In this document: positions 39,634-44,183 of the stretch, piece by piece | Layout: each line of letters starts with the position of its first letter | Numbering within the stretch: the stretch's first letter is position 1 | NCBI GenBank assembly: GCA_902490005.1 | Contig: CABUCM010000023.1 | Span: 1-44,183 of the forward strand | DNA: 44,183 nucleotides | Reading direction: 5' to 3' | Source of the DNA: an uncultured Ruminiclostridium sp. | Lineage (GTDB): Bacteria > Bacillota > Clostridia > Oscillospirales > Acutalibacteraceae | Translations under genes and position numbers: made by a program | The notes under the pieces: generated by a model | Databases searched by the model: none | What the model saw: only the letters and a program-made list of their open reading frames with translations | Told to the model about the DNA's origin: nothing

Positions 39634-40248
39634 TTACCGGATAAAGTTTGTCTGCGCCGGGGCCTCCGGCTGGGGATAGGGCGCCGCGGCCCTGCCGGCC
39701 TCCAGGGCTTTCATCAGCCAGGCCATGTTGGCGCCTAAAACCCGCATGATCCGCAGGCCCTCCAGGTCCTTTTGCACATCCTCCTTGGTCATGCCGTGCA
39801 CCATGTTCCAATAGCAGGAGGGCACCTGGACCATACCGCTGATGCCCAGATATTTGTTCAGCTGGTCGTAGGTGGCGGTGGTCCCGGCCCGGCGGGCGGA
39901 GCACACCACGCAGCCTGCTTTATACTGAAAACAGTTCCCGGCGAAAAACATCCGGTCCAGCATAGCGGTCAGGCTGCCGTTGGCGGAAGCGTAGTAAACG
40001 GGAGAACCGATCACCAGCCCGTCGCAACGCTCCATTTTTTCCAGCATCCGGTTGGTAATGTCGTCGTCGAACGCACAGCGCCCGTTTTTACACCGGCCGC
40101 AGGCGATACAGCCACGGATCGGCTTGGCGCCGATGTGGGCGGTTTCCGTCTCTATCCCGTGGCGGTTCAGCGCCCCGGACAGTTCTTTCAGGGCCGCGGC
40201 GGTACAGCCGTCCGGATGGGGGCTGCCGTTAATCAGCAATACTTTCAT
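39634..40248 (-). CDS. Iron-sulfur flavoprotein / NADPH-dependent FMN reductase family protein
   Basis: A 204-residue flavodoxin-like protein. The FMN phosphate loop is at the start (KVLLINGSPHPDGCT), followed by a compact cysteine cluster CIACGRCKNGRC (Cx2Cx2Cx4C) that binds a [4Fe-4S] centre in iron-sulfur flavoproteins, and DGLVIGSPVYYASANGSL as the second flavin loop. Such proteins shuttle electrons or reduce quinones and oxygen species in anaerobes. ATG 40248 has AAGGAGGG upstream; the longer frame adds six unconserved residues. It stands 146 bases upstream of the alcohol dehydrogenase gene, with its own promoter. Confidence 0.88.
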   Translation of the reverse strand: MKVLLINGSPHPDGCTAAALKELSGALNRHGIETETAHIGAKPIRGCIACGRCKNGRCAFDDDITNRMLEKMERCDGLVIGSPVYYASANGSLTAMLDRMFFAGNCFQYKAGCVVCSARRAGTTATYDQLNKYLGISGMVQVPSCYWNMVHGMTKEDVQKDLEGLRIMRVLGANMAWLMKALEAGRAAAPYPQPEAPAQTNFIR

Positions 40249-40280
40249 AAAGTCCCTCCTTACCATATTCTGCTACTGCC

Positions 40281-40308
40281 ATTATATCACGCATTGGCCT
40301 GATGAAAA
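40281..40308 (-). promoter_or_regulatory. Extended -10 promoter of the iron-sulfur flavoprotein gene
   Basis: On the minus strand TGA-TATAAT (TATAAT at 40281-40286) with TTTTCA 16 bases upstream (40303-40308). Confidence 0.6.
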
Positions 40309-40447
40309 CGGGGGAATATGGATTTTTTTCGGAAATCTTTATGAACCCGCAAAGGGGTAAAACTGGAATGTCGATGGGGAAAGGGTCGATATTTGCTAAA
40401 AAACCAGAAGGAAAAAAGAAAATTTTGTCAAAGAAAGCTGTTTTTAG

Positions 40448-40476
40448 TTGAAAGAAAGAATCATTTCTGCTATTCT
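40448..40476 (+). promoter_or_regulatory. Sigma-A promoter of the GNAT - nhaC pair
   Basis: TTGAAA (40448-40453), 17 bases, TATTCT (40471-40476), with TGC just before the -10. Confidence 0.65.
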
Positions 40477-40508
40477 AGGAAGAGATATTTTAACGGGAGG
40501 CCGGGGAA

Positions 40509-40997
40509 TTGGAGACACAGCGGGATTTTACCATTCGGAAGGCGGAGAAAAGGGATGCCCAGCTGGTGCTGGACTTCATCAAAAAGATCGCGGAATATGA
40601 AAAAATGTCCGACCAGGTGGTGGCTACCAAAGAACTGCTGGAAGAGTTTGTGTTCGGCCGGCGGGGGGCGGAGGTTTTGATCGGCGAGGCCGGCGGAAGG
40701 CCGGTGGGCTTTGCCCTTTATTTTGAAAATTTCTCCACTTTCTTGGGACGGACCGGTATCCACCTGGAGGATTTATTTGTGGACCCGGACCAGCGGGGGA
40801 AGGGCTACGGCAAAAGGCTGTTCCAGGCGGTGTGTGAAACGGCGGCGGAGCGGGGCTGTCAAAGGCTTGAGTGGACTTGCCTGAACTGGAACCAGCCGTC
40901 TATCGATTTTTACCATTACATGGGCGCGGCGCCGCTGGATGAATGGACCACCTTCCGTTTAGCGGGAGAGGCCATTGAGGCGGCTTTGGAAAAATAG
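40509..40997 (+). CDS. GNAT N-acetyltransferase (SSAT-like)
   Basis: A 162-residue acetyl-CoA-dependent acetyltransferase. The acetyl-CoA loop is DQRGKGYGKRLF (residues ~93-104), preceded by the strand HLEDLFVDP and followed by WTCLNWNQPSIDFYHYMGA. This arrangement is characteristic of the spermidine/spermine and thialysine acetyltransferase subgroup, so a polyamine or lysine-like amine is a plausible substrate. The start is TTG behind GGGAGG. It lies 25 bases ahead of an NhaC antiporter gene on the same transcript. Confidence 0.85.
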   Translation: METQRDFTIRKAEKRDAQLVLDFIKKIAEYEKMSDQVVATKELLEEFVFGRRGAEVLIGEAGGRPVGFALYFENFSTFLGRTGIHLEDLFVDPDQRGKGYGKRLFQAVCETAAERGCQRLEWTCLNWNQPSIDFYHYMGAAPLDEWTTFRLAGEAIEAALEK

Positions 40998-41022
40998 AAA
41001 AATTTTGAGGAGAGAGTTAAGT

Positions 41023-42546
41023 ATGGATGCAACCTTTTGGGCGCTAATGCCGCCTATTGTGGCGATTGTGCTGGCGCTGATTACCAAAGAGGTGTATGTT
41101 TCCCTGCTCATCGGTATTTTGGCCGGGGGCTTGTTTTACGCCAACTTCCACGTGCTGGATGCGCTGGAGACTACCTTTGCCATTATGAGCGAGCGGGTGG
41201 GAAGCAACACCAACATTATTATTTTCCTGGTGCTCTTGGGAATGCTGGTGGCTTTAATGAGCAAGTCCGGCGCTTCCCGGGCTTATGGGAACTGGGCCTC
41301 CCGATCGATTAAGACCAAGCGGGGCGCCCTGTTCGCCACCGCGGGCCTGGGCGCTTTGATTTTCGTGGACGACTACTTTAACTGCCTTACCGTGGGGACG
41401 GTGATGCGCCCCGTTACCGAGCGGTATAAAATTTCCAAAGCGAAGCTGGCTTATATTATTGACGCTACCGCCGCCCCGGTGTGTATTATCGCCCCGATCT
41501 CCAGCTGGGCCGCCGCGGTGGGTTCCAGCCTGCCGGAAAGCAGCAGCCTGGACGGCTTTAACCTGTTTTTGCAGACTATCCCCTTTAACCTGTATGCCCT
41601 GCTGACCATTATTATGGTGATCTTTATGATCGTCATGCAGTTCGACTTCGGTAAAATGAAAAAAGCCGAAGCCCATCCGGAACAGGGGACCGCTATGTTT
41701 GAGGAAATCGACAACAGCCAGGCGGGCGAAAACCGGAAAGGCCGGGTATTCGACCTGGTGGTTCCCATCATTACCCTGATCGTGCTGTGCATCGCCGCCA
41801 TGCTTTATACCGGCGGCATCCTGGAAGGGAAATCCATCGCCGGGGCGTTTGCCGACTGCGATTCCTCTCTTTCCTTAGTGCTCGGTTCCTTCTTCACCAT
41901 TATCCTGGTGTTCCTGCTGTATATCCCCAGAAAAGTGATCTCTTTCGGTGAATTCGCCGCCAGCCTGGTGGAAGGCTTTAAGGCTATGGTTCCGGCGATC
42001 CTGATCCTGACTTTGGCCTGGACCCTGTCCGGCGTTTGCGGAGAAAATTATCTCAACGCCGGCGGCTTTGTCAGCCAGGTGGTCAACGATAACCAGATGG
42101 CCCACACCCTGCTGCCCGGCATCTTCTTCCTGATCGCCCTGGGCCTGGCTTTCGCCACCGGTACCTCCTGGGGCACCTTCGGCATTTTGATCCCCATCAC
42201 CATCGCCATCTTCGGCGATATGGGCGGGCAGATCATGGTGCTCACCGTGGCCGCCGTTTTGGCGGGCGCTGTTTGCGGCGACCATATCTCCCCCATTTCC
42301 GACACCACCATTCTGGCCTCTACCGGCGCCAACTGCAACCATATCGAGCATGTCTCCACCCAGATGCCCTATGCGCTGCTGGTGGCGGCCTGCTGCCTGA
42401 TCGGCTACATCGTGGCCGGGTTTACCTCCAACGGCTGGCTGGGCCTTGGCGTTGGCTTTGTGCTGATGATGGCGGCTTTAATCGTCTTTTACGCGCGGTT
42501 TAAAAGGAACCGCCGGGCCGCGGTCTCGGAAGAGGCCGTGGAATAA
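41023..42546 (+). CDS. Na+/H+ antiporter, NhaC family
   Basis: A 507-residue polytopic membrane protein with about 11-12 helices. The family hallmarks are FVDDYFNCLTVGTVMRP, AYIIDATAAPVCIIAPISSW and the late GDHISPISDTTILASTGANC, segments that line the ion path in NhaC-type carriers. It probably exports Na+ in exchange for H+, or a charged organic solute. ATG 41023 is preceded by GAGGAG; the longer frame overlaps the acetyltransferase gene and adds an unlikely charged extension. It is co-transcribed with the acetyltransferase and followed by a terminator. Confidence 0.9.
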   Translation: MDATFWALMPPIVAIVLALITKEVYVSLLIGILAGGLFYANFHVLDALETTFAIMSERVGSNTNIIIFLVLLGMLVALMSKSGASRAYGNWASRSIKTKRGALFATAGLGALIFVDDYFNCLTVGTVMRPVTERYKISKAKLAYIIDATAAPVCIIAPISSWAAAVGSSLPESSSLDGFNLFLQTIPFNLYALLTIIMVIFMIVMQFDFGKMKKAEAHPEQGTAMFEEIDNSQAGENRKGRVFDLVVPIITLIVLCIAAMLYTGGILEGKSIAGAFADCDSSLSLVLGSFFTIILVFLLYIPRKVISFGEFAASLVEGFKAMVPAILILTLAWTLSGVCGENYLNAGGFVSQVVNDNQMAHTLLPGIFFLIALGLAFATGTSWGTFGILIPITIAIFGDMGGQIMVLTVAAVLAGAVCGDHISPISDTTILASTGANCNHIEHVSTQMPYALLVAACCLIGYIVAGFTSNGWLGLGVGFVLMMAALIVFYARFKRNRRAAVSEEAVE

Positions 42547-42559
42547 ACCTTGGTTCCAA

Positions 42560-42592
42560 TCCCCCCTCTTTCAGAAAGAGGGGGGATTTTTT
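42560..42592 (+). terminator. Intrinsic terminator after the NhaC-type gene
   Basis: TCCCCCCTCTTTC pairs with GAAAGAGGGGGGA, followed by TTTTTT. Confidence 0.9.
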
Positions 42593-42652
42593 GTGGAAAT
42601 GCTGGTTTTTCAAATGAAATTTTAGGTAGCTTTCCGAATGAACTTTCCCGTA

Positions 42653-42666
42653 TGTTGTGATACAAT
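42653..42666 (+). promoter_or_regulatory. Extended -10 promoter of the isomerase/epimerase gene
   Basis: TGA precedes TACAAT (42661-42666); no good -35 is seen at normal spacing. Confidence 0.45.
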
Positions 42667-42706
42667 AAAACTGCGGCAAAATTGAATAGAAAAGGAGAGG
42701 TAGACA

Positions 42707-43621
42707 ATGAAACTAGGTTTTGTCAGCGCAATTTTAGCGGATTTCACGTTCGAAGAGATGATTGACTGCGCCAGTGAAATGGGGTATGAATGCGTAGAGG
42801 TGGCCTGCTGGCCCCAGGGCAAAGCCGAGCGCCGGTACGCCGGCGTGAGCCACATCGACGTGGACGGCCTGACGGAGGAAAAAATCGCGTATCTTCAGGA
42901 TTACTGCCAAAAGAAAAACGTGGAGATTTCTTCTCTTGCTTACTATCCCAACACCCTGGACCCCGACCTGGAAAAGCGGGAAGCGGCGGTTGCCCATCTG
43001 AAAAAGCTGATCGCGGCCTCTAAGAAAATGGGCGTCAACATGGTGACCACCTTTATCGGCAGGGACCAGGCCAAAACGGTGGAGGAAAACCTGGAGATTT
43101 TCGAGGAGGTCTGGAAGCCGATTATCGCCCTGGCGGAAGAAAACAAGGTGAAAGTCGCCATTGAAAACTGTCCCATGCTGTTCGACGCGGGCCAATGGCC
43201 CGGCGGGCAGAACCTGGGCACCACCCCGAAAATCTGGCGGGAAATGTTTTCCCGGATCCCCAGCGATTATTTCGGCTTGAATTACGATCCCAGCCATTTT
43301 GTGTGGCAGCGAATCGGCTATCTGAAGCCTCTGTACGAGTTCAAGGACAAGATATTCCACGTTCATTATAAGGATATTAAGCTGTATCCCGACCGCCTCA
43401 ACGACGTGGGGGTCATGGGGTATCCTCTGGAATATATGGCGCCTAAGCTTCCCGGCCTGGGCGATGTGGACTGGGGCGCGTATGTTTCCGCCCTGCGGGA
43501 CATCGGCTACGACGGCTGCACCTGCGTCGAGGTGGAGGACCGGGCGTTTGAGGGCTCCATTGAAAATGTGAAAAAGTCACTGCTTTTAAGCAAACGGTAT
43601 ATGGAACAGTTCGTCATCTAA
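42707..43621 (+). CDS. Sugar phosphate isomerase/epimerase (xylose isomerase-like TIM barrel)
   Basis: A 304-residue cytoplasmic TIM-barrel protein of the AP endonuclease 2/IolE/IolI superfamily. Metal-ligand positions are recognisable: Glu in VAIENCPM, Asp/His in LNYDPSHFVW, His in HVHYKDIK, and Glu in CVEVEDR near the end. AAAGGAGAGG precedes the ATG. Members isomerise or epimerise free or phosphorylated sugars, or act in inositol catabolism; the specific substrate is not clear. It is monocistronic with a hairpin behind it. It could feed products of the upstream glycan clusters into metabolism, but they are more than 15 kb away. Confidence 0.85.
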   Translation: MKLGFVSAILADFTFEEMIDCASEMGYECVEVACWPQGKAERRYAGVSHIDVDGLTEEKIAYLQDYCQKKNVEISSLAYYPNTLDPDLEKREAAVAHLKKLIAASKKMGVNMVTTFIGRDQAKTVEENLEIFEEVWKPIIALAEENKVKVAIENCPMLFDAGQWPGGQNLGTTPKIWREMFSRIPSDYFGLNYDPSHFVWQRIGYLKPLYEFKDKIFHVHYKDIKLYPDRLNDVGVMGYPLEYMAPKLPGLGDVDWGAYVSALRDIGYDGCTCVEVEDRAFEGSIENVKKSLLLSKRYMEQFVI

Positions 43622-43646
43622 GGCGTTTTCATGCGCTGGAATCTGC

Positions 43647-43682
43647 GGCCGCCGGAATTTTATGATTTCAGGCGGCCCTTTT
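43647..43682 (+). terminator. Probable terminator after the isomerase/epimerase gene
   Basis: GGCCGCC (43647-43653) and GGCGGCC (43671-43677) are followed by CTTTT. Confidence 0.55.
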
Positions 43683-43785
43683 GGGTAACGCGGCTTTCAG
43701 CCGTATTTTTACCAGGTTTCGCATGTTAAAGACTGTGCAACAGAAAAATTAATAAATAGTTGACTTTTCCCACATGATTTTGAGG

Positions 43786-44183
43786 TATAATAACCTCACG
43801 CCATAAGCGGCGGCAAAGCCGCCGATGGCTGAGAGAGCATTTGACCATGTACGAAAAACGACAGGCGTTTTTCATCTAAGGCGCAGGCTGTGCCAGCCTG
43901 TGGTTATGGTATAATAACCTCACGCCATAAGCGGCGGCAAAGCCGCCGATGGCTGAGAGAGCATTTGACCATGTACGAAAAACGACAGGCGTTTTTCATC
44001 TAAGGCGCAGGCTGTGCCAGCCTGTGGTTATGGTATAATAACCTCACGCCATAAGCGGCGGCAGAGCCGCCGATGGCTGAGAGAGCATTTGACCATGAAC
44101 GAAAAACGGCGAGCGTTTTTCATGTAAGGGCGCAGGCTGTGCCAGCCTGTGGTTATGGTATAATAACCTCACGCCATAGACGG
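43786..44183 (+). repeat. Tandem array of 124-bp non-coding units (3 full, 1 truncated by the window)
   Basis: Counting from the TATAAT that opens each unit, copies start at 43786, 43910, 44034 and 44159 (periods 124, 124, 125). Units 1 and 2 appear identical; unit 3 has a few substitutions and one inserted G; unit 4 runs off the window. Each unit holds CGGCGGC-AAA-GCCGCCG, a GAAAAACG/CGTTTTTC hairpin and CAGGCT-GTGCC-AGCCTG. CCATAA near the start can pair with TTATGG at the end. No open frame persists, and there are no unique spacers as in a CRISPR array. Between the preceding gene and the array (43683-43785) only a TTGACT 20 bases before the first TATAAT stands out. Confidence 0.9.

Noticed and set aside
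43820..43850. TPP riboswitch, because of GGCTGAGAG in each tandem unit
   Set aside because: The other TPP core elements (GGGGYGC, ACCTGA, the CTGGATAATGCCAG-type stem) are absent and no thiamine gene follows.
43786..44183. CRISPR array
   Set aside because: The whole 124-bp unit repeats without unique spacers, and no cas genes are nearby.

Overview
The window (about 57% G+C by eye) looks like the chromosome of a fermentative Gram-positive gut bacterium of the class Clostridia, most likely Oscillospirales/Ruminococcaceae. The basis is lipoprotein-type binding proteins with CUT1 permeases and no outer-membrane SusC/D pairs, AGGAGG-type ribosome binding sites, frequent TTG starts, canonical sigma-A promoters, and many intracellular glycoside hydrolases. 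I saw no rRNA, tRNA, CRISPR array, insertion sequence or phage gene.

Layout. (1) 1-6511, housekeeping: a partial, diverged second copy of the 3' end of hemW, then hemW and an OppA-like lipoprotein (minus strand), a small YtxH-like protein, a nitroreductase, an orphan AraC regulator, a DUF4190 membrane protein and lgt. (2) 6586-6807: copy A of a ~220-bp intergenic repeat. (3) 6911-12414, minus strand: GH51 arabinofuranosidase, nucleoside-hydrolase-family protein and LacI regulator, then a second GH51. (4) 12979-24876, plus strand: one long probable operon of a third GH51, a CUT1 sugar importer (binding protein and two permeases), a GH88/GH105-like protein, a small GH5-like clan A hydrolase, an aldo/keto reductase, a GH95-like fucosidase/L-galactosidase and a GH43 protein, ended by a terminator and copy B of the intergenic repeat. 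(5) 25263-27032: fucI on the minus strand. (6) 27515-33965: a second CUT1 importer, a LacI regulator and a GH36 alpha-galactosidase, tied together by two near-identical LacI-type operators. (7) 34351-43621: MATE exporter, MerR regulator and DUF4097 lipoprotein, three oxidoreductases, a GNAT acetyltransferase with an NhaC antiporter, and a sugar isomerase/epimerase. (8) 43786 to the end: a tandem array of 124-bp non-coding units.

How the parts fit. Regions 3-5 read as a plant cell-wall side-chain locus. Oligosaccharides rich in L-arabinofuranose, with fucose or L-galactose and perhaps unsaturated uronic acid, would be imported by the 14508-17655 transporter and trimmed in the cytoplasm by GH51, GH43, GH95, GH105-like and GH5-like enzymes, with FucI handling the released L-fucose (or D-arabinose/L-galactose). 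Region 6 reads as a raffinose/stachyose or galactoside locus. Neither importer carries its own ATPase, so a shared MsmK-type ATPase elsewhere is inferred.

The best candidates for undescribed biology are the 124-bp tandem array at the right edge, whose units fold into four hairpins inside a possible closing stem, and the ~220-bp repeat that follows gene-end terminators at two distant sites.
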